Shown here: positions 47,738 to 56,514 of the stretch, piece by piece
Numbering within the stretch: the stretch's first letter is position 1
Layout of the letters: each line of letters starts with the position of its first letter
Source of the DNA: an uncultured Clostridia bacterium
Lineage (GTDB): Bacteria; Bacillota; Clostridia; Lachnospirales; Cellulosilyticaceae
Reading direction: 5' to 3'
DNA: 64,000 nt
NCBI GenBank assembly: GCA_937921505.1
Contig: CAKZUB010000014.1
Span: 45,680-109,679 of the forward strand
Position numbers and translations under genes: made by a program
Notes under the pieces: generated by a model
Databases searched by the model: none
Told to the model about the DNA's origin: nothing
The model's input: the letters and a program-made list of their open reading frames with translations, nothing else

Positions 47738-47797
47738 ACTGTTTTATACAGTAGATGTATTATGCATCTATTGTATCATACACGATTATTTTGTCAA
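47738..47797 (-). promoter_or_regulatory. MarR-MATE-gshF promoter with two inverted repeats
   Basis: On the minus strand TTGACA (47792-47797) and TACAAT (47770-47775) are 16 bases apart. TAGATG-N7-CATCTA (47752-47770) touches the -10 element and start site. ACTGT-N5-ACAGT (47738-47752) follows. Both are candidate MarR operators. Confidence 0.7.
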
Positions 47798-47811
47798 TAA
47801 CGAATTAAGCA

Positions 47812-47870
47812 TTGAACATAACATTGTTTTATTGTATAATATAATCTCAAGCTGACAAAATCCATGTCAG
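47812..47870 (+). promoter_or_regulatory. tRNA-Pro promoter and leader hairpin
   Basis: TTGAAC (47812-47817) and TATAAT (47835-47840) are 17 bases apart. A perfect hairpin CTGACA-N7-TGTCAG (47852-47870) lies between the start site and the tRNA. Confidence 0.65.
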
Positions 47871-47876
47871 TCATGC

Positions 47877-47949
47877 TGGGATGTGGCTCAGGTGGTAGAG
47901 CGCTTGTCTGGGGGGCAAGAGGCCGAGGGTTCGAGTCCCTTCATTCCAA
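47877..47949 (+). tRNA. tRNA-Pro (anticodon GGG)
   Basis: All arms fold: acceptor TGGGATG/CATTCCA with a G-U pair, D arm GCTC/GAGC with GG in the loop, anticodon stem CTTGT/GCAAG with loop CTGGGGG (G34 G35 G36, G37), and T arm GAGGG-TTCGAGT-CCCTT. CCA is not encoded. The first pair is U1-A72, where bacterial tRNA-Pro normally has C1-G72, which is odd for prolyl-tRNA synthetase recognition. It is followed by a terminator. Confidence 0.88.
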
Positions 47950-47956
47950 TAAGAAT

Positions 47957-48011
47957 AAAAAAACGCTATATACATTGGAAATATTGATTTCTCAATGCAT
48001 ATAGCGTTTTT
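47957..48011. terminator. Bidirectional terminator after tRNA-Pro
   Basis: Arms AAAAACGCTATAT and ATATAGCGTTTTT, extended by ATTG/CAAT. T-run on the plus side and A-run on the other, between tRNA-Pro (plus) and the TM2 gene (minus). Confidence 0.9.
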
Positions 48012-48013
48012 AT

Positions 48014-48367
48014 TTATACCCTATATTCATCTGGCATAGAACAAAGATTAACTAAGTCTATAATAGTCCCTATAAAGAATAAGCCTCCCGTTAATATATA
48101 AAGTATACCCATCCCTATATTCCCCTCATAAAACTTATGCAATCCTCCTGCACCTGCAAATCCTATGCAGCATAGTATAATTGCTGTGAGTTTATTCTTT
48201 TTTTGGCTGCTATCTCCAAATCCATCAAAACTTATAGAACCAGTATTAATATTTTGGCTTGATTTGTGATATGCTTGTTCATATTTCAAAGCTTTTACCT
48301 GTTTCCCGCATTTAGGGCATACAACAACCTCATCATCTATTTGAACGCCACAAAATCTACAATACAT
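48014..48367 (-). CDS. Zinc-ribbon TM2-domain protein
   Basis: 117 residues. A zinc ribbon (YCRFCGVQ...VVCPKCGKQ) at the N-terminus, a polar linker, and a C-terminal TM2 domain with two membrane segments and the motif GLHKFYEGNIGMGILYI. The start was chosen at the ATG after GAAGGAGG; upstream codons to 48397 lack a site. The function of this combination is unknown. It follows another zinc-ribbon protein on the same strand by 37 bases. Confidence 0.85.
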   Translation of the reverse strand: MYCRFCGVQIDDEVVVCPKCGKQVKALKYEQAYHKSSQNINTGSISFDGFGDSSQKKNKLTAIILCCIGFAGAGGLHKFYEGNIGMGILYILTGGLFFIGTIIDLVNLCSMPDEYRV

Positions 48368-48404
48368 ATTAACGCCTCCTTCTATAATTATAATCACATG
48401 CTAT

Positions 48405-48680
48405 TTAATCTAATTTAACCTTTGAAACTTTATGACACGAACCACATAAATAAGTTGCGTCGTCTGCTGTGACTTCTTGTATTTCCATAAACTCCCCGCA
48501 ATGTGGACACGGTCTATTGCGTTTGAGTCCAAAGGGCAGTAAACCTGTTTTATCACTTGAATGATGTTTAGTCTCCCCAATGACTTTATTAAATTCAGCC
48601 ATACGTTTAGACACATTTTCTGAGGCACCGTTCTTTTCGGAGACTTTTTCAAAATCCTGCATTCTTTTTTCTATGCTCAT
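48405..48680 (-). CDS. Small zinc-ribbon protein with duplicated helix
   Basis: 91 residues. The N-terminal part carries two copies of a short helix (EKRMQDFEKV, then SKRMAEFNKV). The C-terminal part is a zinc ribbon (CPHCGEFMEI...YLCGSCHKVSKV). The second ATG (48680) lies 7 bases after AGGAGG, whereas the ATG at 48686 overlaps the site. I do not recognise the family. It is probably co-transcribed with the TM2 protein downstream. Confidence 0.75.
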   Translation of the reverse strand: MSIEKRMQDFEKVSEKNGASENVSKRMAEFNKVIGETKHHSSDKTGLLPFGLKRNRPCPHCGEFMEIQEVTADDATYLCGSCHKVSKVKLD

Positions 48681-48756
48681 GTTCATTCCTCCTGCAGCTA
48701 TAACCCTATTGAATCTTTTTACATTATAGCATATATGTGCTATTTATAAATAGCCC

Positions 48757-50448
48757 CTAAGGTAGTAATGTTCCTGCGATTTGTACCACTCCTATGTATA
48801 TCTTTTCTGCTAAAGCTGTGATCTCTTCTTGCGTCATATCAAATAAATACTGTAAATTATCTTGAGTGAATACTATATCTGATGTTTTAATAGCTTGTAT
48901 ACCATATTGGCCTGAAAAATTAATAGCATGATCCATATAGTCGTCTGTAACCCCTAATGCAAGCTTGTTCATATTCACATTCATTTGTTTACTGGCTTTA
49001 TTAATATCCATAGAGCCTTCTAGCCTTGCTGAAAATGATGATGCATCTGCAGTTTTTATTTCTGCTTGTAATGTTAAATTATTTTCTTTCACTTTAGTAT
49101 CATAAGCCATATCTAATTTCATATTGGCAAGCACTATCTGATCTTCATTGACTTCAAAAGTCATATTATGTACTAATTTATTTTCTCCTGCGCCATAATT
49201 ACTTGTTGAGGCAAACTCAATTTCTGCTTGTTGATCATCATTTTTCATCATTAAAGATACTTTTATAATATCTGTCATAAATTTTTTCCCTGCAAAAGCT
49301 GTATCAAGTACTACTTCTATCTTTTCTTCACCAGCAGTAATTACAGCTTCACTCTTAGCTTCTATAATACGCTTATTATCATCTATCTTGAGTGTTGTTT
49401 TGAGTCCAAGTTCCTTCATATCGTCTACTACTTTATTAAATTCTTCTCTGCTTCTTTTTAGTGTATCACTAAGTTTCTCACCATAACCTGGTGTTTGCAT
49501 AGCGTCTAATGTCTCAATATAATCTTTTAATGCCTGATCTTCCATACATATATTAAATACATCTTTGAGGTAACTTTTAACTTCACTTTCATCTAAAATT
49601 AATTCGTAAGTTCTATACGTATTACTTTGATCTTGAGTCATCGCGCTTGTTTTTCCAATATATTTTATATCTACCTTTTTAAAGGCCTCTTCACTTCTTT
49701 TAGAGATATTCTTAATGAGCTCTGGGTTTACTTTTTGATCTTGATATGTCTCGAAATAATTCTTGATAGTATTATATTCCTCTTCATTTATAGGCTCCCC
49801 TATGAGGTTAAATAAGGCTGAACTATTATAGTCTTGTATAAGGGTATCCAAGTTAACAGTAATATACTTTTCAAATAGTTTTGGAATAGCAAGCCCTACC
49901 TCTGCTTGATTTTTATAAAAATCAGCTCTTACCAATTCTAAACTTCCTTGATTAATAGCAAAATTCCCTAGGAAATTTTGAATATCTTTCTGTTTTTTCA
50001 TTTGCCCTGATACACCAATCCCTCGTATAATACCATTAATATATTCAGTGCCTTCGCCCTCCATATTTTCGAACTTTAGCTGAAAATCTGTCTGCATCGC
50101 TTCACTTTGCATAATTTCTGCACTCAAGGTTCTGCCTGTCATATCATCTATTGCTTTAGCTTCTTTTAGCAGTACCTTTTGTGTAGTTTTTAAGGCATCT
50201 GCCACAAACACATGAGGCAAAACCATTGGGACAACTACCTTTGCAACTACTGCTCCTGCAATACAGATACTAAGTGCTGCAGCTGAAATTATACCTATTA
50301 CTTTAGGACTTAATTTCTTTTTTACCAATTTCTCTTGTACACTGCTATCTGGTATCTGTCCTTCTTCTTTGATATTTGTTTCAGCATTAATCTCTGGATT
50401 ATTTTGTTCTTTAATTTCTTCATTATCTTTTATCATATTATCTGTCAT
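48757..50448 (-). CDS. Membrane-anchored protein of unknown function (DUF6583-like)
   Basis: 563 residues. An acidic cytoplasmic N-terminus (about 1-50), one membrane segment (about 52-78, VIGIISAAALSICIAGAVVA) and a long extracytoplasmic beta-rich domain. The last has many alternating strands and repeated phrases such as AEIKTADASSFSARLEGSMD. It resembles Firmicute proteins of family DUF6583, a tentative link. It is the gene after the transglutaminase on the same strand, separated by a 19-bp hairpin. Confidence 0.7.
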   Translation of the reverse strand: MTDNMIKDNEEIKEQNNPEINAETNIKEEGQIPDSSVQEKLVKKKLSPKVIGIISAAALSICIAGAVVAKVVVPMVLPHVFVADALKTTQKVLLKEAKAIDDMTGRTLSAEIMQSEAMQTDFQLKFENMEGEGTEYINGIIRGIGVSGQMKKQKDIQNFLGNFAINQGSLELVRADFYKNQAEVGLAIPKLFEKYITVNLDTLIQDYNSSALFNLIGEPINEEEYNTIKNYFETYQDQKVNPELIKNISKRSEEAFKKVDIKYIGKTSAMTQDQSNTYRTYELILDESEVKSYLKDVFNICMEDQALKDYIETLDAMQTPGYGEKLSDTLKRSREEFNKVVDDMKELGLKTTLKIDDNKRIIEAKSEAVITAGEEKIEVVLDTAFAGKKFMTDIIKVSLMMKNDDQQAEIEFASTSNYGAGENKLVHNMTFEVNEDQIVLANMKLDMAYDTKVKENNLTLQAEIKTADASSFSARLEGSMDINKASKQMNVNMNKLALGVTDDYMDHAINFSGQYGIQAIKTSDIVFTQDNLQYLFDMTQEEITALAEKIYIGVVQIAGTLLP

Positions 50449-50483
50449 GTTAATCTCCTATCCTTCATTTTTAATTGATATAC

Positions 50484-50526
50484 TTTAGGATAATATCTTA
50501 TATGCTCTATAAGATATTATCCTAAA
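50484..50526 (-). terminator. 19-bp perfect hairpin at the transglutaminase stop codon
   Basis: Arms 50484-50502 and 50508-50526 are perfectly complementary with a 5-base loop. The stop codon of the transglutaminase gene (50522-50524) is inside the stem. There is no clear T-run, so it may stabilise the mRNA end or terminate weakly. Confidence 0.7.
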
Positions 50527-52810
50527 ATATTATTTTATCATTTAAGTCAACCCTTAAATTTAAAGCTATGCAATCTATACACATAATATATGATAAGATA
50601 TTCATCTTTTTTCGCGATACCTTTAAAAGAACATTTCTAAAGTCTAACATCTTTTGCTTTTGCTGCGGTTCTATTTCTAATTGACTATATCTAGCAACTA
50701 AATAAACCTCTGTTATTTCTTTAAAATTTAGCTCCCGAAAACTAATGATTTCATCTACGCGACTTGCAAAAACGCGTTCTGTTTCTCCAGCTTTAATAAC
50801 AACCCCTTGAAGAGAAAGCACTCTTAAGTAAGCCTTATAAAGAGAAAGGATGATACTTCGCGTTGACCTCTTCATTATGTGATGTCTTCTTAGTTGATAT
50901 AGAAAAATGAGCACTACTATAATCCCTACACTTAAAATGATAAGCATCTTATAAATTGAAGAAACTTTGACTTTTTCCATACTACTAGGACTTATTTCTA
51001 CCCTATTAAAAGGCTTCACCTCTATCTCTGTCTCTGTGATACTCATTGCTTCTTCTATCATTGGAGCTGCCTGACTTATTGTTTCTAATTGTCTATACGG
51101 CGGGGTTGCTTCAAATCTTATCCATCCTATTCCTTCAAAATAGACTTCCACCCATGCATGTGCACTTTTATCTGTTATGATATATGTGTTTTGCTGACTT
51201 TTTGGACTTGGTGGCATAACATAGCCTTCTACATATCTGCTAGGTATCCCTATGCTTCTTGTGAGTACTGCAAGCGCCGTTGCAAAATAAGTGCAATACC
51301 CCTGTTTATTTTCAAATAAAAAGGTATCCACAAAATCATTGCCTTCTATAGGATCTCCTGGTGTAAGCGTATAATCATAGTTTGATGCAAGATACGCCTC
51401 TATAGCTTTAACTTTATCATAGTTATTATCTTGATCTCTTGTGATTATCTGTGCAAGATCTATTATCCTCTCTGGAAGTTGTTCTGGGATTTGTGTATAT
51501 TTCTTTGTGATAGCGTCTGCATGCTCAACCCATTTATTAATACCCTTTGTCTTATAAAAACCTACTTCACTCTTTCTAAGAACATCTCTTAGTGAATCAC
51601 TTGTCCATTTAGGCTCATAAAATTCAGTCGTGTAAGCAAAATCTTTAGTTGCTGGTTTTTCTAAACTTAAGGAATCAGAACCGCTCAAAAAGACATCTCT
51701 TTGTGAGCTTGTAATATGAAAAGATTCCATTTTAGAAGGAATAAAAATAGAATTTGTATTTATATTCATAAATCTTATATGCGCTGTCTGCTTATAAAAC
51801 AAACTATCTAAATCCAGAGATTTGTTTTCTCTTCTTATCCAGTCTATAGCCTCTAGCGTTTCAGTTGTATCTTCAAGCATCCCAGTCTCTAAATAAATAA
51901 GTGGAGCTGCTTTATCTTCACGCGTCCATCCACTTCCTGTATATACATCTCGTGATGTAGCCTTTAAATAAGTTGGTGCTGAGCTTTCTACTTCAAGAAC
52001 CACCACATCACTTAGTTTGATATCTCCCCCAAGAGATGTATCCTCTGTTTGAAGACCTGACGATTTTTCTTGACTAAGCTGTTCTACAAGGCTATGTACC
52101 CACGTCGCTTTATACGGGTATGTACGAGCTAGCAGTACTGCACCTACAAAAATACTAATCACTATACAAATACTTGTTTTCATAAAAGCGTCATAGATAT
52201 TATAACTGCTTTTATCAAGTTGCTTTTGAAGTCTTAAATACTTACCTTTAAAAAAGTAGATTAAATTTGTAAATACTAATAAATAAAACGCATGAGTATG
52301 AATGGGTTGATTTTGAATCACTTCAAATACTAAGAGAGAGGTGCCCCCTATAAAAAATAGAGGAAAACTAAATTTTTTAACTGTAAAAAAATAGGTTAAA
52401 CTCGCCATAACAATACCTAATAAAATAATAAAATAGTTAACATAATAACCGCTCTCTGTAGGCATTCCCGCTACAAACTTTGTGCACCATTCTCCAAACC
52501 AAATCAGCTCATCTCTTGTTATATCCCAGACATCTATTAACATCTTTTTTCGGTATAAATAAATACTGCCAACTATACCTATAAAGACTAAACCAATAAG
52601 TGTTACCCTTGTGGTGAGCTTATTCATAAGCGTAATAGCAAGAATCCCTTGAGTGATAAAAATAATAGTTATAAGTTTTATAGGGGAATAGGTAAGCTCC
52701 ATTGCATAAATGATAATATAAGTGATGCTAAAGGCCATAACTCCCATTAATATAAATCCTATTAAAGCATTTATTAATTTTTTTAAGTTATTTGATTGTT
52801 TTATCTTCAT
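50522..52810 (-). CDS. Transglutaminase-like membrane protein
   Basis: About 762 residues. The N-terminal third has six or more membrane segments. A transglutaminase core near residues 480-570 carries the catalytic Cys in KQGYCTYFATALAVLTRSIG, His in SAHAWVEVYFEGIGWIRF and an acidic third residue in FEATPPY. A further membrane segment near 640 and a cytoplasmic tail follow. It belongs to the TgpA-like group always found with MoxR and DUF58 genes, as here. The start is the ATG two bases after the DUF58 stop; a GTG at 52822 is the alternative. Confidence 0.88.
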   Translation of the reverse strand: MKIKQSNNLKKLINALIGFILMGVMAFSITYIIIYAMELTYSPIKLITIIFITQGILAITLMNKLTTRVTLIGLVFIGIVGSIYLYRKKMLIDVWDITRDELIWFGEWCTKFVAGMPTESGYYVNYFIILLGIVMASLTYFFTVKKFSFPLFFIGGTSLLVFEVIQNQPIHTHAFYLLVFTNLIYFFKGKYLRLQKQLDKSSYNIYDAFMKTSICIVISIFVGAVLLARTYPYKATWVHSLVEQLSQEKSSGLQTEDTSLGGDIKLSDVVVLEVESSAPTYLKATSRDVYTGSGWTREDKAAPLIYLETGMLEDTTETLEAIDWIRRENKSLDLDSLFYKQTAHIRFMNINTNSIFIPSKMESFHITSSQRDVFLSGSDSLSLEKPATKDFAYTTEFYEPKWTSDSLRDVLRKSEVGFYKTKGINKWVEHADAITKKYTQIPEQLPERIIDLAQIITRDQDNNYDKVKAIEAYLASNYDYTLTPGDPIEGNDFVDTFLFENKQGYCTYFATALAVLTRSIGIPSRYVEGYVMPPSPKSQQNTYIITDKSAHAWVEVYFEGIGWIRFEATPPYRQLETISQAAPMIEEAMSITETEIEVKPFNRVEISPSSMEKVKVSSIYKMLIILSVGIIVVLIFLYQLRRHHIMKRSTRSIILSLYKAYLRVLSLQGVVIKAGETERVFASRVDEIISFRELNFKEITEVYLVARYSQLEIEPQQKQKMLDFRNVLLKVSRKKMNILSYIMCIDCIALNLRVDLNDKIIF

Positions 52811-52812
52811 AG

Positions 52813-53997
52813 TCACCAACACTCCAAAATGCTTTTAATATCGTCCTCAATATGAATCTCGTATACCTTTACATTTATTTTTTGTAGTGCCAAAAGTATT
52901 TCTGTTGTCTGTACTTCCCTAGGTGAAACGTAAATTAAAATAACCTCATAGTTTAATTTATGCCAAGTAGTAATCTGACCATATACCTTATCATTAAGAC
53001 CCGAAGTAACAAAGATTACACTACTTTTTGCCACACATTCTGTTAAAGCCAATCTGATTGTCTCATCAAAGCCTAACTTACTTTCAAATTTGGCTTCAAA
53101 CAGTGTATGATAAAGACTTTCAAAATCAGAGTACTGCATGGCTGTCTTTTTGATGATTTTCTCTTCATGATACATTAAGTGCGTTTCAATATCACGTAGC
53201 AAACAGTAATGAATAAGTGCAACACTTACTTCTATCACCTTATCTTCTAATATCATATTTTCTACACTATCATAAGGATTCTTTGTTAAATCCAAAATCA
53301 CAGTTGCTTCTATCGTAGCAGTGCTCTCGAAGCTTTTAACCATAACTTCATTTTTTTTAGCACTTAGCTTCCAGTGGATGTTTTTAAGACTATCCCCATA
53401 GGCATATTTCCTAACATCGGAGACTGTCCTTTGGTCTTCTTCTTTCCCAATCAGAACTCCCTCCATATCCGAAATTTTATTGATAGTGATAGGAAATGCC
53501 TCTAGGGTTATAATTCTTGGGTATACTGTAATGTATTTTGGTTTAGAAACCTTATACTTAAAACTAAAAAAACCTAGAAAGTCCCTTATTTTAATATATT
53601 TTAAACCTACTTCGTAATACCCTCTATACTCACATTTTAACTCAAACGCATAGCTTTCACTACCCCGAGGTAAAATAGCTGTCTTTTTCATCTTAAAATG
53701 TTTAATAGAGACAGTATCTATCCCATAAAAAAGAATTTCAACGTATGGATATATTATTCTTGTTGTATTTACTATCTCTACATTAAAATAGACCTTATCA
53801 CCTTTTGTTACAAATTGATTATCCACACTTTCCTTAAATTTAAACTTTAGATAAATATAAACAACATAAATAAACGAAATAACTGGAATAAGTATGATAA
53901 TATAAAAAAATACAGAAGCAATACTCCCTGGATAAAAGTAAGCAAAGGCTATAGCAAGTCCTAAAAAGACGCTATATACTATTCTATTTTTTCCCAT
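52813..53997 (-). CDS. DUF58 domain protein
   Basis: 394 residues. Two membrane segments near the N-terminus (about 5-45) and a DUF58 domain with the signature YAYGDSLKNIHWKLSAKKNE. A vWA-like fold follows (EATVILDLTKNPYDSV, SVIFVTSGLNDKVYG). It acts with the MoxR ATPase and the transglutaminase; the role of this trio is not settled. It overlaps the MoxR gene by 14 bases. Confidence 0.9.
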   Translation of the reverse strand: MGKNRIVYSVFLGLAIAFAYFYPGSIASVFFYIIILIPVISFIYVVYIYLKFKFKESVDNQFVTKGDKVYFNVEIVNTTRIIYPYVEILFYGIDTVSIKHFKMKKTAILPRGSESYAFELKCEYRGYYEVGLKYIKIRDFLGFFSFKYKVSKPKYITVYPRIITLEAFPITINKISDMEGVLIGKEEDQRTVSDVRKYAYGDSLKNIHWKLSAKKNEVMVKSFESTATIEATVILDLTKNPYDSVENMILEDKVIEVSVALIHYCLLRDIETHLMYHEEKIIKKTAMQYSDFESLYHTLFEAKFESKLGFDETIRLALTECVAKSSVIFVTSGLNDKVYGQITTWHKLNYEVILIYVSPREVQTTEILLALQKINVKVYEIHIEDDIKSILECW

Positions 53998-54940
53998 ACA
54001 GACCCACCACTGGCACCATTACTTTATTGATACTATCTTGGACGATGTTTGCCCCAGTTATCCTTTTGAGTTTAGCTTCTTGTTTAACTATAATTCTATG
54101 AGCGAGTATGGGCATCGCCATCTTCAAAACATCATCTGGTAGTACATAGTTCCTTTTATTATAAAAAGCCCATCCTTGTGCAGCTCTTAAAAGATTAAGT
54201 GAACCTCTAGGACTTGCGCCTAATACAACCTGCGGATGCTTTCTTGTTCCTTCTACAATATTAACTATAAAATGATAAATACTTTCATCTGCATAAACTT
54301 CTTTAATATGGCTTTGAATACGCAGTATTTCTTCTCCTGTTGCTACAGGTCTTAAGTCCGCTAGAGGATTATGGGTCTTAAAGTGACTAAGCATAGCAAT
54401 CTCATCTTGGACTGTTGGATAGCCTACATTTACTTTCATAAAAAAACGATCAAGCTGAGCTTCTAGAAGTGGAAATGTTCCTAAATATTCTACAGAATTT
54501 TGTGTTGCAATGATCATAAAAGGCTGTGGCATCTTGTACGTAGTACCATCTACTGTGATCTGTCCTTCTTCCATAACTTCTAATAAACTAGATTGTGTTT
54601 TTGGTGATGTACGATTAATCTCATCTGCTAATATAATCTGATTGAGAATAGCTCCTTTTTTATAATCAAAGTTTCCTGTTTTTTGATTATAAACTGAAAA
54701 CCCAGTAATATCTGTTGGTAAAACATCTGGTGTAAATTGTATACGTTTAAACGTACTATCAATTGATTTTGAGACAGCTAAAGCTAAACTTGTTTTCCCA
54801 ACTCCAGGAACGTCTTCTATTAGGATATGTCCTTTGCAAATAAGTGTAATAACGATAAGTTCTATTACACTACGTTTACCTATAATAACCTTTTCTATAT
54901 TTTCAATGATATTACTCATTATTTTAACTGATTGTTCCAC
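53984..54940 (-). CDS. MoxR-family AAA+ ATPase
   Basis: 318 residues. Walker A is DVPGVGKTSLALAV (about 40-53), Walker B IILADEINRTSPKTQSSLLE, then ATQNSVEYLGTFPLLEAQLD (sensor 1 and arginine finger region) and a C-terminal lid with LGASPRGSLNLLRAAQGWAF. It is a chaperone-like ATPase that prepares vWA partners such as the DUF58 protein. The start is GTG, 9 bases after GGAGG. Confidence 0.92.
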   Translation of the reverse strand: MEQSVKIMSNIIENIEKVIIGKRSVIELIVITLICKGHILIEDVPGVGKTSLALAVSKSIDSTFKRIQFTPDVLPTDITGFSVYNQKTGNFDYKKGAILNQIILADEINRTSPKTQSSLLEVMEEGQITVDGTTYKMPQPFMIIATQNSVEYLGTFPLLEAQLDRFFMKVNVGYPTVQDEIAMLSHFKTHNPLADLRPVATGEEILRIQSHIKEVYADESIYHFIVNIVEGTRKHPQVVLGASPRGSLNLLRAAQGWAFYNKRNYVLPDDVLKMAMPILAHRIIVKQEAKLKRITGANIVQDSINKVMVPVVGLYGKK

Positions 54941-55040
54941 AGCAGCATGCCTCCTAAACTTTTAATAACTTAAAATGTGCCTCATTTAATCATATCATAA
55001 TTTCTAACTATTTAAATGAGCATATCTTACCAATAAATAA

Positions 55041-55083
55041 GAGAAGATGATTAAAGTCCTAAGCGACTTTTACTCATCTTCTC
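55041..55083 (-). terminator. Hairpin between tRNA-Arg and the MoxR gene
   Basis: A stem of about 18 pairs between 55041-55058 and 55065-55083 with one bulge (GAGAAGATGA / TCATCTTCTC outside). The minus side continues TTATTTATTGG. Confidence 0.75.
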
Positions 55084-55144
55084 TTCTGCAGTTCCAAACA
55101 AGGCCTCTATATTTTCATAATTAGTAGCATCACATTAATGAAAT

Positions 55145-55175
55145 AAAGCCTTGCAAATTATGTCTGCAAGACTTT
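55145..55175 (-). terminator. Terminator of tRNA-Arg
   Basis: Arms AAAGCCTTGCA (55145-55155) and TGCAAGACTTT (55165-55175) pair with one G-U; the minus side continues ATTTC. It is 13 bases beyond the tRNA end. Confidence 0.75.
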
Positions 55176-55188
55176 ATCATCACTTAAA

Positions 55189-55265
55189 TGGCGTTCCCGG
55201 CGGGAATCGAACCCACGGCCTTTCGCTTAGGAGGCGAACGCTCTATCCTACTGAGCTACGGAAAC
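55189..55265 (-). tRNA. tRNA-Arg (anticodon CCU)
   Basis: Minus strand, 77 bases including an encoded CCA. Acceptor GTTTCCG/CGGGAAC with a G-U, D arm GCTC/GAGC, anticodon stem TTCGC/GCGAA with loop CTCCTAA (anticodon CCU), T arm GTGGG-TTCGATT-CCCGC, discriminator G. It reads AGG. Confidence 0.96.
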
Positions 55266-55293
55266 ATAATATACTTAACTCTATACAGCATAT

Positions 55294-55395
55294 TGACCAG
55301 ATGTTGCCTAGATAGGTCAACATTTGGTCATAATTTTAAGTACAGATGTATCTTATCGCAATTATTATAGTACATTTTTATAGGCTTTTCGTCAA
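55294..55395 (-). promoter_or_regulatory. tRNA-Arg promoter with structured leader
   Basis: On the minus strand TTGACG (55390-55395) and TACTAT (55367-55372) are 17 bases apart, so the transcript would have a leader of about 95 bases. Within it, 55294-55330 is a nearly perfect 37-base palindrome (TGACCA at one end, TGGTCA at the other) with one mismatch and one bulge. Confidence 0.65.
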
Positions 55396-55399
55396 GTAT

Positions 55400-56278
55400 T
55401 TATTTAATAACAATGCTTCCTTGAAGCCAGCAGGTTCCCATAAATCTCATGCCAATACTAGGCTCTCCTACAAGAATATTTTTGTTAATCATAACTTCTA
55501 GTGGCATATCATTTACACTTAACACCAGTAAGTACATATCTTCTTCTGTTTTAGTGTTTTTTCTGCTGCTAATTTGTGTTATTTCCCCAAGTACTGCATA
55601 AGTCGCATCTACTAAGGTAGTAGGCACAAAGTAACCACTCATAATAGAAAGGAAATCTTCTTCCATCATACGTTCTTTAAGCTGTGCATCTAATTCTTTT
55701 TCTTCTTGTTCGAGTTGCTCTTTTGCTTCCTCATCACCTTCTCTGGCTCTTTGGATAATCACTTTGAGCTTCTCACGTTCTTCTTTTTCAACAACTTCCT
55801 CTTCTTCGTTTTTTTCAATAGGAAGGATAATAGTCCCCTCCATAGCTAGGCCTACCATTTTAATTTGATTAAAGATTTTTGGGGTATCAAGTGTCTCCAT
55901 ATATTCTATAACATTTTGAAGCCAAAATATAAACTGCATACCTGTTTCTTTTTCTTCACACACTACATAATAGGTATATTCATCATCTATACATTCAACC
56001 ATCAAGTCTTCCACTTCTACTGTATGATGTGATTCAACATAAGGCTCGCATTGTTCTACTTGTATTTTGGTATCCTTCTGCCCCGCCTTCACGACTATCC
56101 TTACCATAATATAAGTATCATCTGCAAATTTCTTTGAATACTCTGCTAATATATCATTATTAGCCATACGACTAGCTACTTGCCTTGTCGGAGTATCTAA
56201 GATTTCGCCTACTATATCTTCTATCTTATAGTCACTATCTATTTTTGAAAAACCTACCGCTGTAATTGGAGATTCCAT
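55400..56278 (-). CDS. DUF3881-like protein of unknown function
   Basis: 292 residues, cytoplasmic. The beginning (ITAVGFSKIDSDYKIEDIVG) resembles the start of family DUF3881, known mainly from Lachnospiraceae; the link is from memory and tentative. A highly charged helical segment rich in Glu and Lys runs from about residue 158 to 205, with compact mixed alpha/beta parts on both sides. GAGGGGG precedes the ATG. It is monocistronic, just upstream of the tRNA-Arg promoter. Confidence 0.75.
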   Translation of the reverse strand: MESPITAVGFSKIDSDYKIEDIVGEILDTPTRQVASRMANNDILAEYSKKFADDTYIMVRIVVKAGQKDTKIQVEQCEPYVESHHTVEVEDLMVECIDDEYTYYVVCEEKETGMQFIFWLQNVIEYMETLDTPKIFNQIKMVGLAMEGTIILPIEKNEEEEVVEKEEREKLKVIIQRAREGDEEAKEQLEQEEKELDAQLKERMMEEDFLSIMSGYFVPTTLVDATYAVLGEITQISSRKNTKTEEDMYLLVLSVNDMPLEVMINKNILVGEPSIGMRFMGTCWLQGSIVIK

Positions 56279-56459
56279 ATTGATCCCCCTCTCATTCTAT
56301 CGATTAGCATAATAACCTACTATGCTTTAAACTATCACCTTATAAATAACTATCGTTTCTATTATACATGAGCTTATTTATAAGTTTCAAGCTATTTATC
56401 TTGGCTCTTTACTAATATATCTTTTTATAGATTATAATATGATTAAAAAATTTGAGAAA

Positions 56460-56508
56460 AAACAAAAGCTATGATATTGCTCATAGCTTTGCTCATAGCT
56501 TTTTGTTT
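56460..56508 (-). terminator. Terminator with alternative stems after the glycerophosphodiesterase
   Basis: AGCTATGA (56468-56475 region) can pair with either of two TCATAGCT copies (56481-56488 and 56493-56500). The outer pairing is extended by AAACAAA/TTTGTTT and is followed on the minus side by a T-run. Confidence 0.75.
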
Positions 56509-56514
56509 CTAGTT

